A stretch of 64,000 nucleotides of DNA from Sinorhizobium glycinis (GCF_001651865.1 NZ_LPUX01000062.1:248001-312000); one strand, 5' to 3'. Numbered from the stretch's first letter, positions 22,571 to 31,806 are shown. Numbers and translations: made by a program. The notes: generated by a model from the letters alone, not told the origin.

Positions 22571-23161
22571 GGAATTGCCGACATAGAGACGGCCGCGCTG
22601 AAGGTCGTCAGCCGACAATCGCGCAACCCTTGCGCGCCGCTGGCAGATGAGTTCCGTCCGCAGCACCCCGGCGAGCAGGCCGCAGGAGATCGGCGGCGTC
22701 TTCAGCGCGCCGCGGCCGTCGTCGAGGAAGATCGAGGTTATCGTTCCCTCGCAGACTTCCCCCTTTTCGTTGAACAGCAGCACTTCGTCGGCCTCGGCTG
22801 AGGAAAACTCGTTGCGGGCCGCCTCGTAGACGCCGCGCCGCGTCGTCTTCATCCGAAGCAGCCGGTCGGAAGAATCGAGCCGCGTCGAAGCGATCCGGAC
22901 GCGCCACAATGCATCGGACGGCTGCGGTATGAACGGCGCGGTCGTGACCGCAATGGCTCCTTGACGGTCGAGCGTGAGGCGCACGCGCAGGGCGCACTGA
23001 GCATCGCGAACCGCCGCCTGCAGCCGGGCCTCGGCCTCGGCAGCGCCGGCGAAACCGAGGCGCCGTGCGGAGCGCGTCAAACGTGCGAGGTGCAGCCTGA
23101 GGCGGACGAAGCCGGCCCCCGGCTCGTAGCGCAGGGTCTCGATCAGCGAGAAATCCGTCAT
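22535..23161 (-). CDS. pabC: Aminodeoxychorismate lyase-like class IV aminotransferase
   Basis: PLP enzyme expected to convert 4-amino-4-deoxychorismate to p-aminobenzoate and pyruvate for folate. It has 208 residues, with the Lys-containing RMKTTRRGVYEAAR block and the EGTITSIFL block typical of fold-type IV (D-AAT/PabC) enzymes. Its ATG overlaps the pabB stop as ATGA, so the two are translationally coupled. This pairing supports a PabC role over branched-chain or D-amino-acid transamination. The 3' end runs 36 bases into the convergent GGDEF gene. Confidence 0.85.
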   Translation of the reverse strand: MTDFSLIETLRYEPGAGFVRLRLHLARLTRSARRLGFAGAAEAEARLQAAVRDAQCALRVRLTLDRQGAIAVTTAPFIPQPSDALWRVRIASTRLDSSDRLLRMKTTRRGVYEAARNEFSSAEADEVLLFNEKGEVCEGTITSIFLDDGRGALKTPPISCGLLAGVLRTELICQRRARVARLSADDLQRGRLYVGNSLRGLIRAELVV

Positions 23162-24315
23162 CGGGCGATCTCGGCGTCGCCGAGGGCGAAGCGCGCTTTC
23201 AGCAGGCACTCGTCATATTCGGCTTCGGCTTTGGAGTCGAAGACGATGCCGCCGCCGACATTGAAGATAGCGCGGCCGTCGGGAAACAGGGAAATCGTCC
23301 GGATCGCCACGCTGAAGCGCATCACGCCATCCGGCGCGATGAAGCCAATCGCCCCGCAATAGGCGTCGCGGGGGCCGGACTCCAGTTCATGGAGGATCTC
23401 CATGGCCCGCATCTTTGGCGCTCCGGTGACGGATCCGCAGGGGAAGAGGGCGGCGAAGATGTCGGCGATCGTAATGTCGGGCAGGAGCTTGGCCCGCACA
23501 TGGCTCACCATCTGGTGAACCGTCGGATAGGTCTCGATCTCGAAGAGCTTCGGCACATCAAGCGTGCCGACCTCGGTGATGCGGGAGATGTCGTTGCGCA
23601 ACAGGTCGACGATCATCCGGTTCTCGGCCTGGGTCTTCTCGTCTTCGCGCATCTCCGCGATGATTGCCGCGTCCTCCTCGGCGGTGAGCCCACGCGGTGC
23701 GGTGCCCTTCATCGGATGCGTCTCGATCCAGCCGTCCGCGTCGACATGGAAGAAGAGCTCGGGCGAGCGCGACAGCAGGACCGGCCCATCGAGCGCCACC
23801 AGCGCACCGTATCTCACAGGCTGTCTTTCGATCAGCGACCAGAAGGCCGCGCGCGCGTCGCCGGACCAGCGCGCCTCAATCGGCATCGTCAGGTTCGCCT
23901 GGTAGCAATCTCCCTGGCGCAGGTGCTGGTGGAGCCGCTCGAAACGCTGGCGATAGGCAGGAAAATCCCAGCCGGCGCGCGGCTCCGAGAGCAAGGGCTC
24001 GTTCTCGATGCGTCGCTGCGGCTCGGCGAGCGGGTGGCCTTCCGAGGGTGCGTCGAAGACACCGAAGGACATCAGCGGCGTTTCGCGGTTCTCCTCGGCA
24101 AAGGGAGTGAGCTTCGCCTCGAAGAGATGCCCCGCCTCATAGGCCATGTAGCCCGCGAGCCATTTCCCGGCGCGGCGGGCCGCATCGAGTTCGGAAAGCC
24201 CGCGCCGGAACTCCGCCCGGGTGCGCGCCGTGATGACGCGCGACGGCTCGGCGAAGACCATCGTGCGGTCTTCGCTGTCGTCCCGGAACAGGACAAAGGG
24301 CGCGTGTTCAATCAT
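23158..24315 (-). CDS. pabB: Aminodeoxychorismate synthase component I
   Basis: Chorismate-utilising enzyme that aminates chorismate on the way to p-aminobenzoate. It has 385 residues, shorter than anthranilate synthase component I and with a reduced N-terminal region. The PMKGTAPRG motif corresponds to the PIKGT active-site lysine of PabB, and MIVDLLRNDISRI and FPCGSVTGAPKMRAMEI are the standard chorismate-binding blocks. It is coupled with pabC downstream. No glutaminase partner (PabA/TrpG) is in the window, so it may use one encoded elsewhere or free ammonia. Confidence 0.92.
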   Translation of the reverse strand: MIEHAPFVLFRDDSEDRTMVFAEPSRVITARTRAEFRRGLSELDAARRAGKWLAGYMAYEAGHLFEAKLTPFAEENRETPLMSFGVFDAPSEGHPLAEPQRRIENEPLLSEPRAGWDFPAYRQRFERLHQHLRQGDCYQANLTMPIEARWSGDARAAFWSLIERQPVRYGALVALDGPVLLSRSPELFFHVDADGWIETHPMKGTAPRGLTAEEDAAIIAEMREDEKTQAENRMIVDLLRNDISRITEVGTLDVPKLFEIETYPTVHQMVSHVRAKLLPDITIADIFAALFPCGSVTGAPKMRAMEILHELESGPRDAYCGAIGFIAPDGVMRFSVAIRTISLFPDGRAIFNVGGGIVFDSKAEAEYDECLLKARFALGDAEIAR

Positions 24316-24362
24316 CGAGGCTGGTCGCTGTCAGTCGGTCAACGTTCCGCCGCCCGGGCGGA

Positions 24363-26228
24363 TCACGCCTTATCAAGCGCCTCCAGTTCGTCGATCAGCC
24401 CTTCAATCATCGACAGGCCCTGTGCCCAGAACGACGGATCGGTCGCATCGAGCCCGAAGGGCGCCAGAAGCTCCGAATGATGCTTGGTTCCGCCGGCCTT
24501 CAGGAGGTCGAAATACTTCTCCTGGAAGCCGCTTTCGGCGTTGCGGTAGACGGCATAGAGCGAGTTCACCAGGCAATCGCCGAAGGCATAGGCATAGACA
24601 TAGAAGGGTGAGTGGATGAAATGCGGAATATAGGCCCAGTAGGTTTCATAGCCTTCCGAAATCCGGATGGCCGGCCCGAGGCTTTCGCGCTGCACCGACA
24701 GCCACAATTCACCGAGGTCGTCGGCGGTCAGTTCGCCCTCTCTGCGCGCCGTATGGACCTTTCGCTCGAACTCGTAGAAGGCGATCTGGCGCACCACCGT
24801 GTTGATCATGTCCTCGACCTTCTGGGCGAGCATGGCCTTACGCTCGCGCTTGTCCTTGGTCCGGTCGAGGAGGGCGCGGAAGGTCAGCATCTCGCCGAAG
24901 ACGGAGGCGGTTTCGGCGAGCGTCAGAGGGGTCGAGGCCATCAGCGCGCCCTGTCCGCCGGCAAGCACCTGATGGACGCCGTGCCCGAGCTCATGGGCGA
25001 GCGTCATCACGTCGCGCGGCTTGCCCATATAGTTGACGAGCACGTAGGGATGCACGGAGGGGATCGTCGGATGGGCGAAGGCGCCGGGCGCCTTGCCCGG
25101 GCGGACCGGCGCGTCGATCCAGCGGTCGTCGAAGAAGCGCCGGGCAATCGATGCCATTTCCGGCGCGAAGCCATGATAGGCGGATAGAACCGTGTCCTTC
25201 GCCTCGGCCCAGGGGATCAGCGCGTTCGGCGTTTCCGGCAGGGGCGCGTTGCGGTCCCAGAACTCCATCTGCTCCATGCCGAGCCACTTGGCTTTCAGCG
25301 CATAATAGCGATGCGACAGGCGCGGATAGGCGGCCTTGACCGCTGCGGCGAGCGCGTCCACCACTTCGCGTTCGACCCGGTTGGCGAGATGGCGGCTGTC
25401 GGCGATGTCCTCGAAGCCGCGCCAGCGGTCGGAGATTTCCTTGTCCTTGGCGAGCGTATTGGTGACGAGGGTGAAGGTGCGGATGTTCGCCTTGAAGGTC
25501 TCGGCAAGCGCCATGGCCGCTTTCTTGCGGTTTTCCGGGGACGGATCCTGCAAGAGGTTCAGCGTCACCTCGAGCGGCAGCGCTTCTCCGTCGACCGAGA
25601 AGGTGAGCGACGCGACCGTCTCGTCGAACAGCCGGTTGAAGGCACTCGCCCCGGTCATCGATTTTTCGAGGAAAAGCTGCTCGAGCCTGTCGTCGAGCTG
25701 GAAGGGCTTGTCCTTGCGCAGGTCGAGAATCCAAGGCTTGTAATGGGCGGCAAGGCTATCCGCTTCGAGCGCCGCGTCGATCATCTGGTCGTCGATCCGG
25801 TTGAGCTCCAGCGAGAAGAACAGGAGATGCGACGATATGTCGGTGAGCTTCGATTGCACGTCGCCGTAAAGCTTGCCGTTCGCCGGATTGGACGTGTCGG
25901 AGAAGTAGGTGAGGCCTGCGAAGGAGGCGATGCGGCCCATCAGGTCCTCGAGCGCCTCGAACTCCTTGACGGCCGCGCCGATACCTTGATCGCCGGTCCT
26001 AGCGGCGGCGTCTGCGAGCTTGCCCTTCCACCTGTTCTCGAAGGCGAGCGCGTCGGCTTGCGCCCTTGCGAGGTCGGCACGGAATTCATCGGAGCTTGAG
26101 GAGACGTAAAGATCCTCGAGCCGCCAGGTGGGCAACTCGCCGAGGTCTGCGGGCGCGCCGGCCGCCTGCCCGGCCTGCGCGCGTACTGGAGAGGCACCGA
26201 AGGCGGCGAGGGGAGAGGCGAATTTCAT
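24363..26228 (-). CDS. pepF: M3 family oligoendopeptidase (PepF type)
   Basis: Cytosolic zinc peptidase acting on oligopeptides. It has 621 residues. The HELGH zinc motif is at 412-416, followed by a second ligand region (STPLTLAETASVFGEMLTF). The N-terminal helical oligopeptidase domain is present. The start at 26228 gives a normal length, and an AGAGAAA precedes it; an upstream in-frame start would add 31 residues of no recognisable character. It is divergent from the sigma54-type regulator gene. Confidence 0.92.
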   Translation of the reverse strand: MKFASPLAAFGASPVRAQAGQAAGAPADLGELPTWRLEDLYVSSSSDEFRADLARAQADALAFENRWKGKLADAAARTGDQGIGAAVKEFEALEDLMGRIASFAGLTYFSDTSNPANGKLYGDVQSKLTDISSHLLFFSLELNRIDDQMIDAALEADSLAAHYKPWILDLRKDKPFQLDDRLEQLFLEKSMTGASAFNRLFDETVASLTFSVDGEALPLEVTLNLLQDPSPENRKKAAMALAETFKANIRTFTLVTNTLAKDKEISDRWRGFEDIADSRHLANRVEREVVDALAAAVKAAYPRLSHRYYALKAKWLGMEQMEFWDRNAPLPETPNALIPWAEAKDTVLSAYHGFAPEMASIARRFFDDRWIDAPVRPGKAPGAFAHPTIPSVHPYVLVNYMGKPRDVMTLAHELGHGVHQVLAGGQGALMASTPLTLAETASVFGEMLTFRALLDRTKDKRERKAMLAQKVEDMINTVVRQIAFYEFERKVHTARREGELTADDLGELWLSVQRESLGPAIRISEGYETYWAYIPHFIHSPFYVYAYAFGDCLVNSLYAVYRNAESGFQEKYFDLLKAGGTKHHSELLAPFGLDATDPSFWAQGLSMIEGLIDELEALDKA

Positions 26229-26417
26229 CGGCGTTTCTCTCGTTGGCGAGTGAGCTGGGAGGCTAGCGATATGGGGCTGATTGCTATCGCCCGCAATGGA
26301 TAAAATGCAAGCATTTCTCAAAACATGATGTTCAGCCCTTTATGGCACGAATGACTGGCATGATTTGGCACATGAGGCTGGCCAAAGAGTACCGCGTGTC
26401 CTAAGCAGGAGGCTTTC

Positions 26418-27965
26418 GTGACATCCCATATTCTTGTCATCGATGACGATCCGGTGCAGCGCCGTTTGCTGACGAACATGATCGAGCGGCTCGGCCATGT
26501 TGCGCATCTCGCCGATAACGGGCGCAGCGGGCTCGAACTCCTGGAGCGCAAGGGCGGCGTGATCAATGTCATCCTGCTCGATCTCCTGATGCCGGAAATG
26601 AATGGCCACGGCTTTCTCGAGGCGCTTGCCGAACGGGGTATCGACACGCCGGTTATCGTCCAGACCGGGCAGGGCGGCATCGAGACGGTCGTGCAGGCGA
26701 TGCAGGCCGGCGCCTTCGATTTTCTCGTCAAGCCTGTCTCTCCGGAGCGGCTGTCGATCGCCATCGGCAATGCGCTGAAGATGGCGAGCCGCGACGGCCG
26801 GGTCAAAACCGCTCGCCGGCCGCGCGGCGGCGCCGTCGGCTTCGACGACATCGTTTCGGCGAGCCCCGCGATGATCCGCGTCCTCGATCTGGCGCACCGC
26901 GCCGCGCAATCGAACATCCCGATCGTGCTCGAGGGAGAATCCGGCGTCGGCAAGGAGATGGTGGCGCGGGCGATCCAGGCGGCAAGCGACCGGTCGGGCA
27001 AGCCCTTCGTCACCGTCAACTGCGGCGCCATTCCGCATAACCTCGTCGAGAGCATCCTCTTCGGCCACGAAAAAGGCGCCTTTACCGGCGCGACCGAAAA
27101 GCACAGCGGCAAATTCGTCGACGCCGACGGCGGCACGCTCTTCCTCGACGAGATCGGCGATCTGCCGCTCGACGTCCAGGTGAAGCTGCTGCGCGCAGTC
27201 CAGCAGGGCGAGATCGAGACGGTCGGCGCACGCCAGCCGCAGCGGGTCAACGTGCGGCTGATCTCGGCTACCAACAAGGATCTGATCAACGAAGTGCGCG
27301 AGGGGCGCTTCCGCGAGGACCTCTACTACCGCCTCAACGTTTTCCCGATCACCATTCCGGCGCTCCGCCGGCGCAAGGAGGACATTCCCGTGCTGGCGCG
27401 CGCCTTCGTCGAGCGCTTCACCGCGGAGCAGAGGCTCAACCAGCCCGTGTCGGTTTCGAGCGGGGCGATGGCGCTGCTCACCGCCTATGACTGGCCCGGC
27501 AATATCCGCCAGCTCGAAAACGCGATTTTCCGTGCCGTCGTGCTTTCCGAAGGCGGCGAACTGACCGTCAAGGACTTTCCGCAGATCGCCACCCAGATCC
27601 CGGGCTATGTCGTTGCCGATCGAGGCGGGTTCTCCTGGGGCGAGGCGGGTCCGGAACGCCGCCCGCCGGCTGCCGCCCCTGCGACGACCGCTCTCCCTTC
27701 GCGCGGCGAAATTCCGGAAAGGTCGGAGCCGTGGGAACCCATGTCCGACGGACGGTCCGAAAACGCCATTGCCAGCGTTGACGAGGGCGGCGATGTGCGC
27801 AAGCTTGCCGACGTAGAGGAGGAACTGATTCGTTTTGCGCTGAAGTTCTATCGCGGCCAGATGAGCCAGGTGGCGCGCAAACTCGGTATTGGACGCTCCA
27901 CGCTCTATCGAAAGCTCAAGGATTACGGCATAGATCCGGACAATCCACTCCGCGAAGCGGCATAA
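26418..27965 (+). CDS. Sigma54-dependent response regulator, NtrC family (TacA-like)
   Basis: A 515-residue bacterial enhancer-binding protein. The receiver domain (1-125) has phospho-acceptor Asp55 in VILLDLLMPEMN. The AAA+ domain has Walker A GESGVGKE (173-180), the sigma54-contacting GAFTGA loop (220-225) and Walker B GGTLFLDEIGDL. A linker of about 80 residues follows, then a Fis-type helix-turn-helix (VARKLGIGRSTLYRKLKDYGI). The start is GTG with AGGAGG upstream. Sinorhizobium annotations call a gene in this setting tacA, but the cognate kinase is not in the window and the target genes are unknown. Confidence 0.9.
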   Translation: MTSHILVIDDDPVQRRLLTNMIERLGHVAHLADNGRSGLELLERKGGVINVILLDLLMPEMNGHGFLEALAERGIDTPVIVQTGQGGIETVVQAMQAGAFDFLVKPVSPERLSIAIGNALKMASRDGRVKTARRPRGGAVGFDDIVSASPAMIRVLDLAHRAAQSNIPIVLEGESGVGKEMVARAIQAASDRSGKPFVTVNCGAIPHNLVESILFGHEKGAFTGATEKHSGKFVDADGGTLFLDEIGDLPLDVQVKLLRAVQQGEIETVGARQPQRVNVRLISATNKDLINEVREGRFREDLYYRLNVFPITIPALRRRKEDIPVLARAFVERFTAEQRLNQPVSVSSGAMALLTAYDWPGNIRQLENAIFRAVVLSEGGELTVKDFPQIATQIPGYVVADRGGFSWGEAGPERRPPAAAPATTALPSRGEIPERSEPWEPMSDGRSENAIASVDEGGDVRKLADVEEELIRFALKFYRGQMSQVARKLGIGRSTLYRKLKDYGIDPDNPLREAA

Positions 27966-28002
27966 AATCGACGCATTCACAACTCATTTGCCGTGCAATT
28001 CG

Positions 28003-28100
28003 GTCACCGCTGTTTAGACCTTGTTAGGAAACTGTTCACTATATTATAAGGGGCGGTGACTACTGTGGCATATTTGCCATGCTGTCACCTTATTTGACAG
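28003..28100 (+). promoter_or_regulatory. Promoter and inverted-repeat cluster upstream of the DUF882 gene
   Basis: A plausible sigma70 promoter, CTTGTT (28020-28025), 17 bases, ATTATA (28043-28048). It is flanked by an eight-base perfect inverted repeat, GTCACCGC (28003-28010) and GCGGTGAC (28053-28060). Two more palindromes follow: TGGCA-tatt-TGCCA (28066-28079) and CTGTCA...TGACAG (28082-28100). This could be a double operator or a folded 5' leader. Confidence 0.45.
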
Positions 28101-28145
28101 TCATCTGAGACAGCAAAGCACGGTTGTCCGTCGAACGGGGATTGA

Positions 28146-29981
28146 ATGCCAAATTTGTTCGGATTGGAGGAACCTATTGGTTCCTTGACGCGCAGACTCT
28201 GCTCGGCGATCACCCGTAAGGCGCCGCAGGTTCTCGCTTCCATCGCCTTGGCTTGCTCCCTCGTCACTCCCGGAATGGCGCCGCCGGTCGAGGCCGCCGG
28301 CCAGACACGGACCCTGAAGCTCTATTTCATCCACACCAAGGAAAAGGCGCAGATCACCTTCAAGCGCAACGGCCGCTACGACGCCAAAGGTTTGCAGCAG
28401 ATCAACCGGTTCCTGCGTGACTGGCGGCGAAACGAGCCGACCAAGATGGATCCGCGCCTCCTCGACCTCATCTGGGAGGTTTACCAGAAGAGCGGTTCGC
28501 GCGATTACATCCACGTCGTCTCCGCCTATCGCTCGCCGGCCACCAACGGCATGCTGCGTTCGCGCTCGAAGGGCGTCGCCAAGAAGAGCCAGCATATGCT
28601 CGGCAAGGCGATGGACTTCTACCTGCCCGACGTGAGGCTCAAGACGCTCCGCGAGATCGGCATGAAGTTCCAGGTCGGCGGCGTTGGCTATTATCCGACC
28701 TCGGGGTCGCCCTTCGTGCACATGGACGTTGGCGGCGTGCGCGCCTGGCCGCGCATGACCCGCAACGAGCTCGCGCGGCTCTTCCCCGATGGCAAGACCA
28801 TGCATATCCCGGCCGACGGCCGGCCGCTGCCCGGCTATGAACAGGCGGTTGCCGATTACAAGCGGCGCGTCGGCTCCTCGGCGATCGAGGTTGCCGGCGG
28901 TGGTGCGAAGGGACCGGGCGATGTCGGCACCGGCAAGCGTCGCAACCTGTTCGCCGCGCTCTTCGGCGGCGGCGGGGACGAGGACGAAGAACCGACGGCG
29001 ATCGCCGCCGGCGCAGGCGAGGGCGGCGACGAGGCCCCGACCCAGGTCCAGACCGCCTCGGTGCAGGCCGGTCAGGAGGCGCTGCCGGGTGTCGCCGGTT
29101 CGGTCGCCGGTGCTCCGGCGGACGAACAGCAGAATATCAATGCACCGGTACCTGCCGTGCGCCCGGCCTTCAAGAATGCACCGGCGGAGGACGGCGTAGC
29201 CGTCGCGCTTGTTGCACCGGAAAAGAACAGTGCGCAGGAGGCTCTCGCGGCCGCCATGCCGCAGACTGCGGCAACGCCATCGGAATATGCGGATCTCAGC
29301 ACGCTCAAGGTGCCGGTCCCGCAAATGCGTGAAATGAACGCGCTCATGGCCGGCGAGACGCTCGTGGCTTCTGCCGACGGTCAGACGCCTCAACTCGGCT
29401 TCGTACCGGTGCCGGGGATGCGTCCGGCCGGTCAAGCGGCGCTCGCCGCCGTCGCCGAAGCCAGTGTCGCCGCGCCGCTCGTACAGGAGCGCCCGGTGGC
29501 GGCAGCGTCCGTTGCCGAGACGATCGACATGGCCCGGCCGGCCGAGACGCGCGTCGCGCTGGCGGCTCCGAGCGTCGAGGAGCAGGCTGCACCGGCGATC
29601 CAGATGGCCGCCTATGCGCCGCAGTCCGACACGGGTTCGCGGGCCTCGATCTTCGACAGCGCCTTCGACACCGAGGCGGACCTGCCTTCGAAAGGCGCCC
29701 GTCCGAAGAGGCAGGATGCGGAGGCGGCAAGCCGCTCCGCCGTCCGGATGGAGCCGAAGCTGACGAAGAAGATCATCTCCGAATGGGCGCTCTCGACCGG
29801 TCGCGTCGCCACGCTGTCGAAGCCCGTCAAGGCTCCGCGTTTCGTCAGCAGTTCGCTGAGGGCGGCGCCGACCACCGTCTATGCGGCTGGCTTCAACAGC
29901 GATGCCGGCGCGGTGGATACGGCCCGCTTTAGCGGCACTGCGGTGAATTTCATGGAAGTGAAGAAGTTCAGTACGAACTGA
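28146..29981 (+). CDS. DUF882 / M15-type cell-wall peptidase-like protein with long Ala-Pro-rich extension
   Basis: A 611-residue exported protein: hydrophobic signal at about 25-50, then the DUF882 (YcbK-like) domain at about 55-240. It carries the SxHxxGxAxD zinc motif (SQHMLGKAMD, His150 and Asp157) and HMD (His192), the ligand set of M15 D,D/L,D-peptidases and of Hedgehog-like folds. Residues 250-611 are Ala/Pro/Val/Glu-rich, low-complexity and probably disordered. It may trim peptidoglycan cross-links or process them in the periplasm. A strong terminator follows. No coupling to the upstream regulator is visible beyond adjacency. Confidence 0.85.
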   Translation: MPNLFGLEEPIGSLTRRLCSAITRKAPQVLASIALACSLVTPGMAPPVEAAGQTRTLKLYFIHTKEKAQITFKRNGRYDAKGLQQINRFLRDWRRNEPTKMDPRLLDLIWEVYQKSGSRDYIHVVSAYRSPATNGMLRSRSKGVAKKSQHMLGKAMDFYLPDVRLKTLREIGMKFQVGGVGYYPTSGSPFVHMDVGGVRAWPRMTRNELARLFPDGKTMHIPADGRPLPGYEQAVADYKRRVGSSAIEVAGGGAKGPGDVGTGKRRNLFAALFGGGGDEDEEPTAIAAGAGEGGDEAPTQVQTASVQAGQEALPGVAGSVAGAPADEQQNINAPVPAVRPAFKNAPAEDGVAVALVAPEKNSAQEALAAAMPQTAATPSEYADLSTLKVPVPQMREMNALMAGETLVASADGQTPQLGFVPVPGMRPAGQAALAAVAEASVAAPLVQERPVAAASVAETIDMARPAETRVALAAPSVEEQAAPAIQMAAYAPQSDTGSRASIFDSAFDTEADLPSKGARPKRQDAEAASRSAVRMEPKLTKKIISEWALSTGRVATLSKPVKAPRFVSSSLRAAPTTVYAAGFNSDAGAVDTARFSGTAVNFMEVKKFSTN

Positions 29982-30000
29982 ACTGGTCTGCCAGATACGA

Positions 30001-30030
30001 AAAGCCCGCCGGTCCGGCGGGCTTTTTTGC
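30001..30030. terminator. Bidirectional rho-independent terminator
   Basis: AAAAGCCCGCCGG-tc-CGGCGGGCTTTTTT between the convergent DUF882 and gapR genes. The A-run on one side and T-run on the other suit termination from both directions. Confidence 0.9.
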
Positions 30031-30051
30031 AGATGGCCATTTCCCATCGGA

Positions 30052-30318
30052 TCATGCGGCATCCTCGGCCACCGGCACCATGCCCAGCGCCTGCAGATAG
30101 GTGTCGAGGATCGCCTCCTGCTCCATGCGCTCATCCTGGTCCTGCTTGCGGATCGAAATGACCTTGCGCAGGATCTTCGTGTCGAAGCCCATCGACTTGG
30201 CCTCGCCATAGACATCCTTGATGTCGTCGGCGATCGTCTTCTTTTCCTCTTCCAGCCGCTCGATCCGTTCGATGAAAGCGCGAAGCTGATCGCGTGCGAA
30301 GCCTTGAGCATCGGACAT
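30052..30318 (-). CDS. gapR: GapR-like nucleoid-associated protein (DUF2312)
   Basis: An 88-residue, highly charged, mostly helical protein. The blocks [29 protein letters not shown] and ISIRKQD match what I remember of Caulobacter GapR, which binds overtwisted DNA ahead of polymerases and supports topoisomerases and chromosome replication. The start is fixed by AAGGAG seven bases before the ATG. The upstream region holds two DnaA-box-like 9-mers. It acts in the cytoplasm on the chromosome and is probably essential or near-essential, as in Caulobacter (inference). Confidence 0.88.
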   Translation of the reverse strand: MSDAQGFARDQLRAFIERIERLEEEKKTIADDIKDVYGEAKSMGFDTKILRKVISIRKQDQDERMEQEAILDTYLQALGMVPVAEDAA

Positions 30319-30356
30319 GGTCTTCTCCTTTTGGGGAATAAATTCTGGTGCTGTGA

Positions 30357-30374
30357 CCTGCCGCGAACGGCAGG
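30357..30374 (-). terminator. Hairpin with UUCG tetraloop in the gapR upstream region
   Basis: On the minus strand CCTGCCG-TTCG-CGGCAGG, a seven-base stem with an exceptionally stable UUCG loop. No T-run follows. It may be the 3' end structure of the DUF1244 operon or a folded element in the gapR leader. Confidence 0.4.
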
Positions 30375-30444
30375 CGAGGTCAAGGGCGTTTGCGCAACAG
30401 GACAGGCAATTCCTCCACGAGGCCGCGCCGAGGGGTGTTGCACA

Positions 30445-30463
30445 TGTGGATTGATGTGGATAG
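30445..30463. promoter_or_regulatory. Pair of DnaA-box-like sequences upstream of gapR
   Basis: TGTGGATTG and TGTGGATAG, one base apart, about 130 bases upstream of gapR. The DnaA consensus on this strand is TGTGGATAA: the second differs at one base and the first at two. Two in tandem in a short intergenic region is suggestive but not proof. Confidence 0.35.
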
Positions 30464-30494
30464 GGCGGGAAATGCGCGCCTGCCTGGACGGCTG

Positions 30495-30800
30495 CTATTC
30501 CGTTGGGCGATTGCGCTCGAAGGCGGCCTTCTGCTCCGCGGATGCGTCCTTCTGATGGCGCTCCCGCCATTCCTCGTATGGCACGCCGTAGATGATCTCG
30601 CGCGATTCCTCCTTGGTCATCGGAATGCTCGAGGACTCGGCGGCTTCCCGATACCAGTTCGAGAGGCAGTTGCGGCAAAAGCCGGCGAGATTCATCAGGT
30701 CGATGTTCTGAACGTCGCTGCGCGTTCGCAGATGCTCGACCAGCCGGCGGAAGGCGGCCGCCTCCAGCTCGGTGCGCTGCTCCTTGCTGAGCTCGGTCAT
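30495..30800 (-). CDS. DUF1244 small protein
   Basis: A 101-residue soluble protein of the DUF1244 family, with the conserved core [18 protein letters not shown] and [23 protein letters not shown]. The CRNC cysteine pair could bind metal or be redox-active (inference). The start at 30800 has AAAGGAG upstream and lies 16 bases after the stop of the amidohydrolase gene, so the two form an operon. Function unknown. Confidence 0.85.
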   Translation of the reverse strand: MTELSKEQRTELEAAAFRRLVEHLRTRSDVQNIDLMNLAGFCRNCLSNWYREAAESSSIPMTKEESREIIYGVPYEEWRERHQKDASAEQKAAFERNRPTE

Positions 30801-30816
30801 GGCATGTCTCCTTTCG

Positions 30817-31611
30817 TCAGCCGTCATACGCGCCGGTCCGCGAAGGATAGCGCTGATAGGCGTGAAGCGCCGGCATGGCGTTGAGCTCCGCGAGGATCGG
30901 CGCCAGACGCTCGGCCCAGGCGGCAACGCCTGCAGCGTCGGAGATCAGGTCCTGCCTCACCTCGATCAGCACATGGGCAATGCCCGGCATCATGCAATGG
31001 CGATACATGGTATCGCCCCTCAGCGCGCCGTCATAGGGCTCGTTGTTGCCGACGACGATGTCGCCGGGTGCCTCGAGCTTCTCGATCAGGGGGAAGACTG
31101 CGCGTGGGTCGTTGTCCCAGAGCACTGCCGCGTGCCAGGGGCGCGGGATACCCTTCCAGGCGGGCGTGAAGGAATGCAGCGAAATCACCAGCGGCGCCTT
31201 TCCGCTCGCCGCAGCGGCCTCGGCGATCGTCTGCGAGACGGCCCGGTGATAGGGCCGGTGGAAGCGGTTCAGCCGGTTCTGCCATTCCTCGTCGGTGATC
31301 GGATGGTTGCCGGGGACGATCGCGCCATCCGAGATCTTCATGATCAGCGTCGGATCGTCCTCGCCGCGGTTGGGATCAATCAGCAGGCGTGAAAAGCAGC
31401 CGAGGACTGCCGGCGCGTCGAGTGCCGCGGACAATTGCCGCACCAGCGGTTCGATGCCGATGTCGTAGGCGATGTGGCGCTCGAAGGCGCCATCGGCAAG
31501 ACCGAGCCGCCCATATTCCGGGGGAAGCCGGTTCATGGCGTGGTCGGCAAGAAGGACGAGCCCTTCGTCCGGTTTGCCGCTGATGATCTCATAGGGGGAG
31601 TAGTGCCGCAT
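30817..31611 (-). CDS. N-formylglutamate amidohydrolase family protein
   Basis: A 264-residue soluble zinc hydrolase-like protein. Blocks LLADHAMNRLPPEYGRLGL and AYDIGIEPLVRQLSA (N-terminal), APLVISLHSFTP, VVGNNEPYDG and a late LIEVRQDLI fit the N-formylglutamate amidohydrolase fold. Family members hydrolyse N-formylglutamate in histidine breakdown or act on related N-acyl amino acids. No hut genes are nearby and it pairs with DUF1244 instead, so the true substrate is uncertain. The start at 31611 has an AGGA six bases upstream; the frame is open to 31644. Confidence 0.8.
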   Translation of the reverse strand: MRHYSPYEIISGKPDEGLVLLADHAMNRLPPEYGRLGLADGAFERHIAYDIGIEPLVRQLSAALDAPAVLGCFSRLLIDPNRGEDDPTLIMKISDGAIVPGNHPITDEEWQNRLNRFHRPYHRAVSQTIAEAAAASGKAPLVISLHSFTPAWKGIPRPWHAAVLWDNDPRAVFPLIEKLEAPGDIVVGNNEPYDGALRGDTMYRHCMMPGIAHVLIEVRQDLISDAAGVAAWAERLAPILAELNAMPALHAYQRYPSRTGAYDG

Positions 31612-31806
31612 TCCGATCCTGTGTCGCTCTCCAACGTTGCGCACCTGATCGCATGCAAAATTGCGGCTCGCAATAAAAAGGCGTGAGTTCAGTGCCTTCT
31701 GTCACAGGAATGGCAAATATAATCGATTAGAGTTGCGTTGACTTTCCGGGCTGGCCGTCGCAAGAAAGTGCCACGCAATTTTCAAAACGGAGTTCCGCAG
31801 GAAGCC

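Noticed and set aside
26341-26417. Possible sigma54 (-24/-12) promoter upstream of the NtrC-family regulator, from three TGGCA motifs
   Set aside because: None has the required GG-N10-GC spacing; the nearest pairings have 12 bases.
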